Shown in pieces: positions 8,187 through 17,744 of a stretch of 39,366 nt of DNA. The first letter of the stretch is position 1, and the number at the start of each line of letters is the position of its first letter. This DNA is from Candidatus Sabulitectum sp. (GTDB lineage: Bacteria; Fermentibacterota; Fermentibacteria; Fermentibacterales; JCC-6), in assembly GCA_023139045.1 (NCBI GenBank), contig JAGLOJ010000002.1:1-39366 (forward strand), in the 5' to 3' direction. The notes below the pieces were generated by a model. It did no database searches. It had not been told where the DNA came from and was given only the letters and a program-made list of their open reading frames with translations. A program made the position numbers and the translations under genes.

Positions 8187-9180
8187 TCAAACGAAATAGC
8201 TGCCTCCTCGAATGTTCTCATGCTCTGTGATATTCTCTTTTTCTTCATCGAAAGGCAGTTCAGTCTGGTTGTACAGCTCGTATTTGAGCGTATTTGAAAC
8301 GGTGTTGTATCGGTAGGAGGTTTCATAACGGAGTACATATCCGCAAGCCTTTTGAAAGGATTCTTCACCGTATTTCTTTTCAAGGCTCATCATGCCCAGG
8401 AGCAGGCGAACAGAGAGTGACGGATGCTTCTCCTGCTTGTACATTTTTCGGGCAAGTTGTACTGCACTGCCATCCAGAGACACCAGCCATTTTCTTACCG
8501 TTGAGGGCATCTTCTTGTATGCAAGATGTTCAGGGGGCATGTGCTCACTATATGTAGAGAGTCTTCCTTTACCTTTCAGCCTCATGTGGCTTGCAATCCG
8601 CTTTTCCTTGTAAAAGATTTCCACACCACTGGCGGTAACTCTTACATCCACCTTTTTACCCTTGTAATCATGATGGACACTGTACCGACAGAGTTTGTAC
8701 TGGATGTGATAATCCGGACCAACCTTACACATTTTCCAGTCTGCGTACTCAAATCTCGTTGCAGGCAAAGGCTTGAGAGCAGGCAGATCAAACTCTTCAA
8801 ACTGGCTCTGACGACTGCCCTCACGAGCAGAGAATACTCTGTTGTTGAGTAGCTCGAGCTTTTCCCGGATAGCCTCATTCAGCTCCTGCAATGAGAAAAA
8901 TGTTCTGTTTCTAAGTGGTGCTACTACCCACATTTGCACCAATTTTACCGCATTCTCGACAAGTCCTTTGTGGATAGACAACGGCTGCAAGAGCCTCATC
9001 ATCCAACTGCAGCAGTTCTTCAAAGGTGTAGGGTGAGTCGGAGAATACTCTGATGAATCCTTGAATCTTGGTGTGCGATAATCCAACAAACTCACTCAGC
9101 TTACGAGAGCTTGTTACCCCCTCAAGATAATACTTGAGAATTCTTCTTGTCCTTTTCAACAAAGTCCTCTTTCTTGCCAT
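8187..9180 (-). pseudogene. istA: IS21-family transposase IstA, internal deletion with frame change
   Basis: The gene begins at ATG 9180 behind a near-perfect Shine-Dalgarno (GGAGGTGATC). It encodes the N-terminal helix-turn-helix region to about residue 70, ending Ala-Leu-Ala-Ala-Val-Val-Tyr-Pro. Near 8975 the homology jumps to another frame at His-Lys-Gly-Leu-Val-Glu-Asn-Ala-Val-Lys, the segment carrying the last acidic residue of the DDE core, and then runs to the normal C-terminus at 8187. IstA proteins are usually about 490-510 residues, so roughly 450-500 bp is missing, including the first two catalytic Asp residues. The original frame stops at 8911. The product cannot be an active transposase. 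The truncated HTH peptide could still be made and bind the IS ends. Confidence 0.85.
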
Positions 9181-9288
9181 GATCACCTCCTGTTGAGTTC
9201 AGGAAATGATACTTGGTTTAGAACCTTGCCGCTGTCGTTTTATTGATTGATGTGAGATTTCTCAGAGTAGCAGATTTAGATCATCCTG

Positions 9289-9419
9289 CTGGAAACATAA
9301 CTCCGGCGAAATTGGAAACATATCTCCGGCGTATGCATCTTTCAGCTTTGCCTGTCCGAAATATTGATTGTCGCTCATCACTCTGGCGAGTTTGTAAACT
9401 TTCGACTGCGGCGTATGCA
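9289..9419. repeat. Right terminal repeats of IS21-like element
   Basis: Inverted copies of the left-end repeats are found here. The clearest are 9289-9310 (21 of 22 matches to 7097-7118 when inverted) and 9311-9334 (ending in CTCCGGCG). Weaker copies lie near 9380-9394, and the outermost ends at 9419 in CGGCGTATGCA. The region lies upstream of istA and probably includes its promoter. Confidence 0.75.
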
Positions 9420-9428
9420 ATAACTAAC

Positions 9429-9457
9429 TGGACAAATTAGATGATCCATACTATACT
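9429..9457 (+). promoter_or_regulatory. Sigma70-like promoter for the 115-residue gene
   Basis: TGGACA (9429-9434; 5 of 6 to TTGACA) and TATACT (9452-9457; 5 of 6 to TATAAT) are separated by an ideal 17 nt. The start would fall near 9464, about 58 nt before the ATG at 9523. The promoter begins only 10 bp outside the IS end, so it survived the insertion intact. This is the best promoter match I found in the window. Confidence 0.55.
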
Positions 9458-9522
9458 GCAAAAAGGTTGCTTTGGGCAGGCAGGTAGCACGCACTTACTC
9501 GATATATAGAAAGGTGTAAGAA

Positions 9523-9870
9523 ATGAATTCTGTAACAATCAAGGATCTTTGTGAACACACTAACCGAAAGGAATTAACGCTTACAATTAAGGATTTCCTT
9601 AAGAAAGAAGAATATTTGGATAGTGGAACCCTTACAGAATGGACCCATCTTGGAAGTCGTGCATGTCAATTTGTTATATATGCATTAGTTTCAATACTGT
9701 CTGCTTCAATTAATTCCACAGACAGCGCAAGAATGCTAAAAACTTTAAAAGAATATTCATGGAGCACGCTTGACTTAACTTCTTTTACGCAAAAGGGACG
9801 CTTAGATTTAGCTGATGTGATTTACGAAGAGTTGTGGCAAATGGCCCGTGTAATTCATTGTAATGAATAG
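9523..9870 (+). CDS. Hypothetical 115-residue protein on the opposite strand
   Basis: This is the only credible plus-strand gene here. It has its own ribosome site (AAGGTG at 9511-9516, six bases before ATG) and a good promoter upstream. The product is mixed-charge: a Lys/Glu-rich N-terminal third, a hydrophobic central helix (Phe-Val-Ile-Tyr-Ala-Leu-Val-Ser-Ile-Leu, about residues 50-60) and a helical C-terminus ending His-Cys-Asn-Glu. I see no clear helix-turn-helix, zinc motif or export signal and do not recognise a family. It is divergent from block 2 and convergent with the 3' end of the large operon. A regulator or immunity-type small protein is a guess. Confidence 0.6.
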   Translation: MNSVTIKDLCEHTNRKELTLTIKDFLKKEEYLDSGTLTEWTHLGSRACQFVIYALVSILSASINSTDSARMLKTLKEYSWSTLDLTSFTQKGRLDLADVIYEELWQMARVIHCNE

Positions 9871-10022
9871 TAAACAATTACATTCATTCGTTATTCTTCC
9901 CTAACTTTTGCAGTAAGTATTTTATACATTTCTGGGTATAGTACTTTTGCAGTTACTCGCATCAATCGTAATAATGGTAAGGAACCGATGCCGGACTCAT
10001 GGTTATTTTTTTAAGATATTCA
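9871..10022. other. Convergent intergenic region after the large operon
   Basis: This 152-nt AT-rich gap lies between the ends of two convergent genes. Only a weak palindrome (TTCATT-GT-AATGAA) overlaps the end of the plus-strand gene, and no strong GC-rich terminator hairpin is visible. A T run precedes the DrmB-like stop on the plus strand. I see no ORF here. Confidence 0.3.
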
Positions 10023-11822
10023 CTACTCATCAGAAGTCCGCCAGAATTCCTGTATTACTTTACGGTTGAGGTTATCATTAAAGAATGGACAACCAAAAGT
10101 AACATAAAGACACCTTTCGCAAGCATATGGCTCACGTTGATGACATAGTGGATCGTTTTCGCAGCTCCATATCATTTCATACGAACTGTTTAGCCATTGG
10201 ACGATTCTGTTATTTAGCAATGTCCAGAAAGCTCCTAATGTAAAGCTTTTCAGATTATTTGCGTATAGAGCAAATGTGAGTGTTTCAGGAACTATCCACT
10301 CTGCGATAGACGTCTCAGCAAACCCGATTTGTCCATCATTCAGTGTATTTAAAAGTGCATGTGATATTGAATGTACCAAGGTCTCGCAGGCTTTTGCGGG
10401 TTCGGGATTAGACTCTCTCTGTGCAAAAATGTTGAGGATTTCTGTTCGTGCTTCAAGTTGATTTTTAGGATCCACCTTAGAAGCCACTAATTGAAGATTC
10501 TGCAACCACTTGAAAACTCGAATTGCAGAAAGATTAATTAATACTGCTTCTGTTTTAGAGGCAATTGTAAAAATAGGTGTTTTACCATCATATTCATTTC
10601 TCTTGGCAAATCCTCTAATTCGACCTTGCCCACGCCTCTTCACGCTGCGTGTATAGCCAAAAGCCGCCATAGCAATGGGAAAATTCCATGTGACTGATAT
10701 TTCTTCTATTCCCAACATACTTGCTCTGGCTGCGCCTTCACGTATTTTTTTAGCTCCCACTGCGCTTCCACGATCCTCTGCCATCCTTTCAGCATCCAGC
10801 AGAGTAAGTCTCTTAATTTCTGACTTATCAAATAGAATTGTTCTTTCCAGAAGTGGAGTTGTTTCTCCGAGCTCAATAATCTTGCTATCTATATTGTTCA
10901 GAGCTTCTACTCCAATATTCAGAGGACCTTGTACTTCCTTTATATTTCCTATTTCATCTTCAGTAAGTACTCCTGAAGCTCTAAGCTTATTCTCAAAATC
11001 AGACCAATCATCAACAGATTTCCTTGTACTAATTCCAGAAGTACGATCGAAATCTTCCATTGCCTGACCTGCAGAACTCACAAGTCCAAGATAGAAAGCA
11101 GTTGATATTCTGCCCTTCTCCGGATGGCGCTGAAGTTGATTATAAGTAGTAGCTTCAAAATTGATCATTGAAATATGATGAGGATAATATGTTCGTGTAT
11201 CTTTAACAGTATATGCTCTCATCATTGAACGCCCATCAAGAGCAGGGAATGCACCGCAATTACAAGGACTCTGCAGTGTTCTCCTAATAATACTACCATT
11301 ACATGCTCTACATCTGAATACAGATGTCCGAAAACTACCTGTATCGTCAAAATATACATGCTTATATCCATGCTCAGGAATAGTACACTTGGGTGTGTGC
11401 ATCTTCTTAATAGCCCCACACTCATGGGCGCTAAAATATCTCAGCTGACGCATTCTTCCACCACAATGCTTACATCTAGGACTAGTCACTATATCATCTA
11501 TTTTCCAGTAGAGTTGTATCCTGCTACAATTACTACGATTACATTCAAACACAAGCGGCCATATCTCCCAATATACTACTTCTGGTGTTATAATCTGATA
11601 TTCTGACATTTCTACTCTTGATGGCATTGGCAATCCAATTCGATCTTCCTGACTCCATGCTGTAAGATATGTATCAATAGCACTTAATAGAGCAGTCTTA
11701 TTAATGCTTGCTCTTAGCTCGCGACCGTGTATAGAATAAGATTTTACAACGAGACCACTTTCATGAATAAACACTGATTCTGGAAGGCAAGAAAAAATAA
11801 CCTGTGTACGACTCCGTTGCAT
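10023..11822 (-). CDS. drmB: DrmB-like DUF1998 zinc protein
   Basis: This 599-residue protein has an N-terminal cysteine-rich region of several CxxC pairs (about residues 90-195), including Cys-Lys-His-Cys-Gly-Gly, Cys-Arg-Ala-Cys and Cys-Asn-Cys. Its C-terminus has the DUF1998 pattern: a His-Ser-Ile-Ser-His-Ala-Leu-Leu helix, then a Cys-rich tail (Cys-Glu-Arg-Cys-Leu-Tyr ... Phe-Gly-Cys-Pro). In DISARM, DrmB is the DUF1998 partner of helicase DrmA, and the two form a DNA-engaging complex. Here the ATG overlaps the DrmA-like stop by one base (TAATG), fitting coupled synthesis of the pair. It ends the ten-gene operon. Canonical drmC does not follow; the next gene is unrelated and on the opposite strand. 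The symbol rests on domain plus context. Confidence 0.75.
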   Translation of the reverse strand: MQRSRTQVIFSCLPESVFIHESGLVVKSYSIHGRELRASINKTALLSAIDTYLTAWSQEDRIGLPMPSRVEMSEYQIITPEVVYWEIWPLVFECNRSNCSRIQLYWKIDDIVTSPRCKHCGGRMRQLRYFSAHECGAIKKMHTPKCTIPEHGYKHVYFDDTGSFRTSVFRCRACNGSIIRRTLQSPCNCGAFPALDGRSMMRAYTVKDTRTYYPHHISMINFEATTYNQLQRHPEKGRISTAFYLGLVSSAGQAMEDFDRTSGISTRKSVDDWSDFENKLRASGVLTEDEIGNIKEVQGPLNIGVEALNNIDSKIIELGETTPLLERTILFDKSEIKRLTLLDAERMAEDRGSAVGAKKIREGAARASMLGIEEISVTWNFPIAMAAFGYTRSVKRRGQGRIRGFAKRNEYDGKTPIFTIASKTEAVLINLSAIRVFKWLQNLQLVASKVDPKNQLEARTEILNIFAQRESNPEPAKACETLVHSISHALLNTLNDGQIGFAETSIAEWIVPETLTFALYANNLKSFTLGAFWTLLNNRIVQWLNSSYEMIWSCENDPLCHQREPYACERCLYVTFGCPFFNDNLNRKVIQEFWRTSDE

Positions 11823-14800
11823 TATTTCACTCCCGTCTTCACTACTTTTGCTTTCCTTGCTAATTTACTATTAATGTCATTGTCATCACCTAGAAGAGCA
11901 GCATAGGCTTTTCTACTATATGTTACCGCAGTAAATTCTACTAAATCATCAATACTCCGAAAACTACTCAGTACACCCGATCTAAATAACTCTGTTGAAT
12001 TATCCGTATTGAACGCTTGCATTTGCAATAATTCAACATTCTCCCAGCGACTAACGACCCTTTGAATTAAATCTTTTTCTAGCTCCTCTTCATTCACGCC
12101 TTCTATATAGGATTTATATGTCGACACAAGTCTTTCTCTCAAAATTGGAAGGAGAATGGATGATTTTGCCCTCCACCACTTCGAAAGGTTTCGTGTTTTC
12201 TTGATTCCCTCTTCTGGTCCAACAAACTCATCCTGCCTTGACATGTCCCAAAGATGGGCCATAATGATTCCAGGTAAAGTCTTATCTGCACCAAAAAGCG
12301 CAAATCTGTTTACCGGAACTGGTTCCACCATACGATCAAGGAAATGATGAAAACTATTAAAATTAGTATAAGTTGACCTTTGCTTCCGATTAAATGTATC
12401 AAATACTGTCACTACTAAACCAATGTGAGTTCTTCCAGCACGACTTGTTGCTTGTATGTAGTCCGCAATAGTTGGAGGAAGACCAGTCATAACTAAAATA
12501 TTCAGTCTGCTTAAATCCACCCCATGGCTAATAACAGATGTTCCTACTAGTGCTCTAATACGTTTTGCTCTGGACATATCTAGCGTGTCTTTCTCAACTC
12601 GTTCAATTGTGTCAGCCAGCTCTGAAACAATCACTTCACCTGTTAATACGCGGTAACATATGGTATCCTGACCGCTATTCTCAAATTCCTCTGAAAGCAT
12701 TCCGAGCTCATCAGCGATATAATCACCATTAGTTTTTGCATTTACATAAGCGAGAGAAACTTCGTAGTTGAAAAGAGCATCCTTAAATAACTCACCATCA
12801 ATCTTTTTATACCCAATGCATTTACCCAATTCATCTTTCGAGGCATCTTGCATCTCTTTTACAGTTTTTAACAATTCAGTTTGAACAATTGCGGAAACAT
12901 CTGCTTTCCTTCTATAGTGTGGAAGTATTCCAACGAAGAGACGTTGTATGGTAGACTTCTCGATGTTGTAAAAGCTTCTTTGCAATTTGAAACCCTGACT
13001 TGGAAAATAGCGAGGGCGTCGCGCATAAATTTGTCTGAGTTGATCCTCATACAATTCAATTGTAGCTGAAGCTGCAAGTATTTTTGAGGGTAACCCTGAA
13101 GGGCCTCTTCTTTGCAAATCAGTCAGCATGCCTTCGTAATGTGCATTAAATACACCCAATTCCTCTTTTAGCAGATGCAACTCATCTTGAATTATTAAAG
13201 CAGGTACAGGATCATACCAAGATTCTTCTACTCTATATTCGCGCTTTGATCTATTGCAATGTTTACCAGCTAAGCATTTACCATTTCTGAAAAAACTGAA
13301 CCAACCGTGATCTGGGCAGAAATATCTAGGCCCATGAGTAAACTGAGTAAATTCTCCGAAAAAGGCAAAACCACTTAGTTTATCAATAGTACCAACAATC
13401 ACTGATGGCATATAGCGGTAAACTTCATCATCAGTCACATATAGTGGCAAATCACGCAAACATGATGTACAAGTATGAAAGAGACGAATGCTTTCTTTTT
13501 CGGGACGCAATCGAATTGTTTTTTTTCCACAATAAGGACATTCTGCAATTAGCTTGTGCTGTTCAAGAGTGTTAGCTTCTATTGATTCAGCACTGTCAAT
13601 CCCTGGCCACCATCCTCGCTTATTCAGGAGACTATTAGGCGTATTTGAACCCCCAACAAGATAACCGAGTGAAAATGGTTCTCCATTTCCCAAAACCTCC
13701 TGAATTCTAATTTCTTCCGCTACAATCAAAACTCGCAGAACACGAAACAACTGCTGAACACTAAGCATCCTTAATGGAAACTTAAGCCATGCTGTCACTC
13801 CTTTAGATTTCCCCCGAAGTCGATCATAAAACAATGCAACAACTAACAATCCCAAGTAAGCCTCTGTTTTACCGCCTCCTGTAGGAAACCACAATACATC
13901 AGCAAATTCGTGCTCATACTGGTACTCAAGATTGTTGGGTGACTCTCGAACAGCAAGTGATGGTAATAGCGTCACAATGTAAACCAATTGAAATAGACGC
14001 CACGAGTCATAGTTTCGCTTTGCATTAACATTGTCAAACACTTTATTGCTAAGCTGAAAAGCGCGCTTAAGTTTGCTATCTTTGTTCATAGCATCACGCC
14101 CTAATTCAAATCTCTTTATCTCTTCAGCAAACATAGCTTGCTCAACGCTTGACGCTTCCTTTATGCTTATTGGAGCTGTTTCTATAAATACATTCCATTC
14201 AGTGAGGTAGTCCTTCATAGCAAGACTCACAGCTTCTAAAATGCTTTCTGGTTCTAGCGAGAGGTCTGCCCAACGGAGGGATGGAACATGATCACAACGC
14301 GACTCTACTGTTTTTTTAGAATATCTTGGCAATGTTGTAGATACAATACAACCATCTTCTTCAACAGCAACGCAGCCCTTCCCATGACCAATTATCGGAC
14401 ATGAATCCTTATATCTGTAATCATCTGGAGAAAGTATGAATCGTTGATATTTAATCTCTGTCTCTTTTCCTGGGCTTATCCTTATCCGGCAGTCATATAT
14501 AGAGAGATTTTGGAATGGATACTCCTTCAGAATTGTTGAATTTGCTAAAGAAATATCTGCAAGAAAACTCCCATTTCCGAGTGGTTCAGCAAACGCTATA
14601 AGTTTAACGTTGGGATAATTTTGTAAGTACTCAGGATCTTCAGCAGCCTTAATCGCATCCCAATAACTGCTTTCATTTTGGAGATCTACCATAGCCAATG
14701 TTCTAGTTCGTCCAAGAAAGCTCCTCGATGCATCTCGATTAGTGAAATGTGCGTTTATCACATCCTTAACTTCCTTTAAAATCACTTCTGATATCTCAAT

Positions 14801-15349
14801 GTGTTCACCATTTATTGGTATGTGGAGTTGTATATCTCTAACGACTATATTGTGCCTCCGCCATGTGCTTACCAATCGACTTGTGCGTTTTCTGGGTTGC
14901 GATTTGGCTTCTTCTCTTTCATTAATACAATCAGATTTTAGTGATTCGTCCTTTTCAATAAAATCGGAAGATTCCTCTTCATGATATTTGATTATTGGGT
15001 TGTGGTACTTAATTTGTTCCTCTCTAGACGCATACTCTTCCATATAAATAGCAAAATCTAAGTCAACAGAAACTTGAATAATAGCAGTGTTTGTTTTAGC
15101 AACAAAAACAATCCCAATAGATTGAAAGGCTTCCGTATGATCTACTGCTGCTACATCTGTCATAACTTCTTTTGAAGAAACATTCTCTTTTGATACCGCA
15201 AAGACTGGATCTAGTACCCCTAGCACAACGTTCTGTTTGGGTTCCCAACCAGGCGGATGTGTATCTCCACCTCTATCTGCAAGGCGTTGTTCCAGCCGAT
15301 GAATAAGCTTCTCAACAATAAGCTGTTCAAGATTGCCTCGGGGTTTCAT
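11822..15349 (-). CDS. drmA: DrmA-like superfamily 2 helicase
   Basis: This is a 1175-residue helicase. After a long N-terminal region (about 480 residues, with an acidic low-complexity stretch near 120-150) come Walker A Pro-Thr-Gly-Gly-Gly-Lys-Thr at 489-495, a zinc-ribbon-like Cys-Pro-Tyr-Cys/Cys-Thr-Ser-Cys insert near 615-640, a DEAD-box variant Asp-Glu-Leu-His, Ser-Ala-Thr, and motif VI Gln-Ala-Thr-Ser-Arg-Ala-Gly-Arg. The order and the cysteine insert fit DrmA, the core DISARM helicase. It begins 11 nt after the DrmE-like gene, whose final codons (AGA AGG TAG) may supply the ribosome site, and is joined to the DrmB-like gene by a one-base overlap. It is expected to translocate on incoming DNA and discriminate modification state together with DrmB. 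The N-terminal part is not recognisable to me. Confidence 0.82.
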   Translation of the reverse strand: MKPRGNLEQLIVEKLIHRLEQRLADRGGDTHPPGWEPKQNVVLGVLDPVFAVSKENVSSKEVMTDVAAVDHTEAFQSIGIVFVAKTNTAIIQVSVDLDFAIYMEEYASREEQIKYHNPIIKYHEEESSDFIEKDESLKSDCINEREEAKSQPRKRTSRLVSTWRRHNIVVRDIQLHIPINGEHIEISEVILKEVKDVINAHFTNRDASRSFLGRTRTLAMVDLQNESSYWDAIKAAEDPEYLQNYPNVKLIAFAEPLGNGSFLADISLANSTILKEYPFQNLSIYDCRIRISPGKETEIKYQRFILSPDDYRYKDSCPIIGHGKGCVAVEEDGCIVSTTLPRYSKKTVESRCDHVPSLRWADLSLEPESILEAVSLAMKDYLTEWNVFIETAPISIKEASSVEQAMFAEEIKRFELGRDAMNKDSKLKRAFQLSNKVFDNVNAKRNYDSWRLFQLVYIVTLLPSLAVRESPNNLEYQYEHEFADVLWFPTGGGKTEAYLGLLVVALFYDRLRGKSKGVTAWLKFPLRMLSVQQLFRVLRVLIVAEEIRIQEVLGNGEPFSLGYLVGGSNTPNSLLNKRGWWPGIDSAESIEANTLEQHKLIAECPYCGKKTIRLRPEKESIRLFHTCTSCLRDLPLYVTDDEVYRYMPSVIVGTIDKLSGFAFFGEFTQFTHGPRYFCPDHGWFSFFRNGKCLAGKHCNRSKREYRVEESWYDPVPALIIQDELHLLKEELGVFNAHYEGMLTDLQRRGPSGLPSKILAASATIELYEDQLRQIYARRPRYFPSQGFKLQRSFYNIEKSTIQRLFVGILPHYRRKADVSAIVQTELLKTVKEMQDASKDELGKCIGYKKIDGELFKDALFNYEVSLAYVNAKTNGDYIADELGMLSEEFENSGQDTICYRVLTGEVIVSELADTIERVEKDTLDMSRAKRIRALVGTSVISHGVDLSRLNILVMTGLPPTIADYIQATSRAGRTHIGLVVTVFDTFNRKQRSTYTNFNSFHHFLDRMVEPVPVNRFALFGADKTLPGIIMAHLWDMSRQDEFVGPEEGIKKTRNLSKWWRAKSSILLPILRERLVSTYKSYIEGVNEEELEKDLIQRVVSRWENVELLQMQAFNTDNSTELFRSGVLSSFRSIDDLVEFTAVTYSRKAYAALLGDDNDINSKLARKAKVVKTGVK

Positions 15350-15360
15350 ATCAGTCCACG

Positions 15361-17742
15361 CTACCTTCTCGTAAGACTACCAATTTTATGCAAAGGGATC
15401 TCCTCTGACTCTCCAATTTCACGGACAGTACGAACCTGAAATTCATCTAGTAGTTCATCCAAATCAATATTACCCATAATTCTTACTAATCTTGTCAAGC
15501 TTGGTCCTTGCCCAATAGTAGCCTCTCGCATTGCTCCTGAAAGCAATCTGCCAACCTTGCGATGATTTGAACGTATTTTTGAAGCCATTTTTGCTATTTT
15601 TCTATACTCAAGAGTGAGTATCTTATCATTGGACAGTAAACCAATTCTTGCAATATCCTCTTCTTTGTTTGGTGCTATAGTTGTTCCAAGTGCCCATAGA
15701 CGTATAGATTGCCCAGAAACGGAGGAACCTTTCTGCCGCATAGAGTCCTCAACATTTTCCCAACTTTCATCACACTCTTGATAAATTTTCCAGACAGCTC
15801 TTCTAAGTCGCATCAATACAGTTTCATATGTTTTGTAATCAGTTCTTGAGTGTACAACTTGAATAATTCTTTGGAAAAGATTCTCTCGCCCTTCTCCACG
15901 AGGAATGATAATCTCGTCACCGGTATGAAGCTGGGACGGCTCGAGGGACTGATGTATTGATCGGCGTAAAACATCGATTTTCATTTTTTCTCCTACCCAC
16001 CATGTTTCCTTTCCTGGCTCTAAAAGAATTGGGAGTGCTTTGCATAATACTGCTGAATGGGATTGATAAGGATGTTTTTCTATCAAATCCTCTTGTTCAT
16101 TAAAAAAGACATCAAGACTAAATTCAAGTGGATGATCAGTTTCAGTAGAGATTTCTTCTGTTGATGGTATGAATTGGTAGTTGTATACAGTCTCAATCAT
16201 ATCAGGCCATTTAAAAATTGGGGGCAAGCCGGCTTTATATAGGCTGAACACTCCAGATGATGCCTCGTAAATATTTTTCTTTTGCTGGCTATAGATATTG
16301 CTAAGAGAATGTTGCTCATATGGATAAACAAGAAAGATTCTTTCCGTACTCTCACCACTCCAAAGAGCACTCCTATGCCATGGCGCGGGAGAGCCTGGAT
16401 AAATTTCTATTCTGCGGTGAGTTGTCCAAGGAAGCCTAAATCCCATTGGTAACCAAAACAAATTTCCTTCACCCTCTGTGATGTCAAAATTGAAGCTTGA
16501 GAGATCTGTTGCAAGAGCATTGCCAGCGGCTTGGTTTGTCACTCTTATAACAACGCATACATCACTCTCATACTTCAACTCTTCCAAGAGCAAAGCAAGT
16601 GTAAATAGCTTTGGATTTTCTTCCTCCATCATTTCATACAAAGAAAAAACATTATGTCGTAAGTCTGCCCATTCCGTTTCTTGAAAACAATGCCATTCTC
16701 CAGTATGCTCCCAATTAGTTGCTCCTTTTAGCCAAGTATGTAGGCTACTCATAGAAGTACTCCTATGATCCATTGCAGCCCACTGGTTATACTCAGCTAT
16801 TGTTCCGAGACAAGAAGAAAGATTGTTCAGAAGCCTTCTAGCTATCTTTACAGGCATTGGGAAATCCTTACTAATCTCTTTAGCCTGAAAAATACCTGTA
16901 TAACATTTCCTAAAAAGGCGATCTATTAACGCAGCATTACACACCGCTTTAGCTACAGGCGACTGCCTGCATGTAAACAATCTATTTGTCGCCAGCAACG
17001 ATGGCCCGTCCTCTATATTTGGACTTAAAGGGATTCTACTAATTAAATGAGGAGCCCAAGGGCAGATAATATACTCGCGCTGCGATGATTTTAGGATATG
17101 TGTTGTTTCCTCATCACCAATATCTGAGATTACTACAACTTTTGTTGAATTATTTGCCTCAGCCCACTCTAGAGCGCATAAGAGGATTTGTGAGGCTTTA
17201 AAGCTTGTCCGGTCAATTATAACGACTCCTGCATCTATTCCCTTTGGTAATCTAGGCCAACCCACTCGAGTATTCAGGTAAAGAAAAAGATTTGTTTTGT
17301 GCTGGTTAATCACTTCTATTTGATTTCTTGTATTTACAATACGGCCATCTGATCGAAGACGATGAGACATCAGTCCGTCTGCTAAGTTGAGAGAGCTAAT
17401 TTCAATATGGCCTAGTCGCTTTAGAATTTGAGTATTCATGCCAATGATAACAACAGGACCTGAGAAATTAAGTGTATTTGATGGCTCAAGCTGATTAGAG
17501 CAAATTCGAACCATCTGCGTAATCAATCCGCAAAATATGCTGAAGTCATGTTCTCCTCGTGGTAATTGAAACTGGAGATTACATAGTTGCTTCCTTAGTA
17601 AACTTGTTAGAACGACTGTAGATGCAGTATCAATTGGGCTAAAAGTAATTGGATAACCTCTATCCTTTAACTCCATTTGGGGGAGCCTATCAACTAGCAT
17701 CCTTGAGATCTTATCAGAAGGTTGTATTTTTTCAAGCCACAA
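15361..17742 (-). CDS. DrmE-like protein of DISARM-type locus
   Basis: This protein has about 793 residues if begun at the TTG at 17742, which follows the upstream stop by 2 nt and has GGGAGGTG eight bases before it. An ATG at 17811 would need a 67-nt overlap and is less likely. There are no enzyme motifs I can name. Hydrophobic strands such as Ala-Gly-Val-Val-Ile-Ile-Asp near 190 and Val-Val-Val-Ile-Ser-Asp near 220 suggest an alpha/beta core. The C-terminal part has Gly-Asp-Glu-Ile-Ile-Ile-Pro-Arg-Gly-Glu and Ile-Arg-Leu-Trp-Ala-Leu-Gly segments that I associate with DrmE, the unknown-function gene of class 2 DISARM. Position directly before drmA supports this, but my family call is from memory. 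A divergent inactive helicase is an alternative. Confidence 0.6.
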   Translation of the reverse strand: MWLEKIQPSDKISRMLVDRLPQMELKDRGYPITFSPIDTASTVVLTSLLRKQLCNLQFQLPRGEHDFSIFCGLITQMVRICSNQLEPSNTLNFSGPVVIIGMNTQILKRLGHIEISSLNLADGLMSHRLRSDGRIVNTRNQIEVINQHKTNLFLYLNTRVGWPRLPKGIDAGVVIIDRTSFKASQILLCALEWAEANNSTKVVVISDIGDEETTHILKSSQREYIICPWAPHLISRIPLSPNIEDGPSLLATNRLFTCRQSPVAKAVCNAALIDRLFRKCYTGIFQAKEISKDFPMPVKIARRLLNNLSSCLGTIAEYNQWAAMDHRSTSMSSLHTWLKGATNWEHTGEWHCFQETEWADLRHNVFSLYEMMEEENPKLFTLALLLEELKYESDVCVVIRVTNQAAGNALATDLSSFNFDITEGEGNLFWLPMGFRLPWTTHRRIEIYPGSPAPWHRSALWSGESTERIFLVYPYEQHSLSNIYSQQKKNIYEASSGVFSLYKAGLPPIFKWPDMIETVYNYQFIPSTEEISTETDHPLEFSLDVFFNEQEDLIEKHPYQSHSAVLCKALPILLEPGKETWWVGEKMKIDVLRRSIHQSLEPSQLHTGDEIIIPRGEGRENLFQRIIQVVHSRTDYKTYETVLMRLRRAVWKIYQECDESWENVEDSMRQKGSSVSGQSIRLWALGTTIAPNKEEDIARIGLLSNDKILTLEYRKIAKMASKIRSNHRKVGRLLSGAMREATIGQGPSLTRLVRIMGNIDLDELLDEFQVRTVREIGESEEIPLHKIGSLTRR

Positions 17743-17744
17743 TG

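Larger units (their letters stand above)
7046..9419 (-). mobile_element. IS21-family insertion sequence, internally deleted
   Basis: The ends begin TGC-N-ACGCCG when read inward from both sides (7046 and 9419). Each end carries several imperfect copies of a repeat of about 22-26 bp, the multiple-repeat arrangement typical of IS21. The element holds istA-like and istB-like genes on the minus strand and is 2374 bp long. No convincing direct target duplication flanks it: TTTAC on the left and ATAAC on the right match poorly, so a flank may have changed after insertion. Because istA lacks most of its catalytic core, the copy is probably immobile unless helped by another element. It sits between the DISARM-like operon and the asparaginase block. 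Confidence 0.85.

Noticed and set aside
8027-8383. 118-codon minus-strand ORF between istA and istB
   Set aside because: It overlaps the istA 3' part in another frame and shows no transposase or accessory motif. The Lys/Arg-rich sequence looks like chance.
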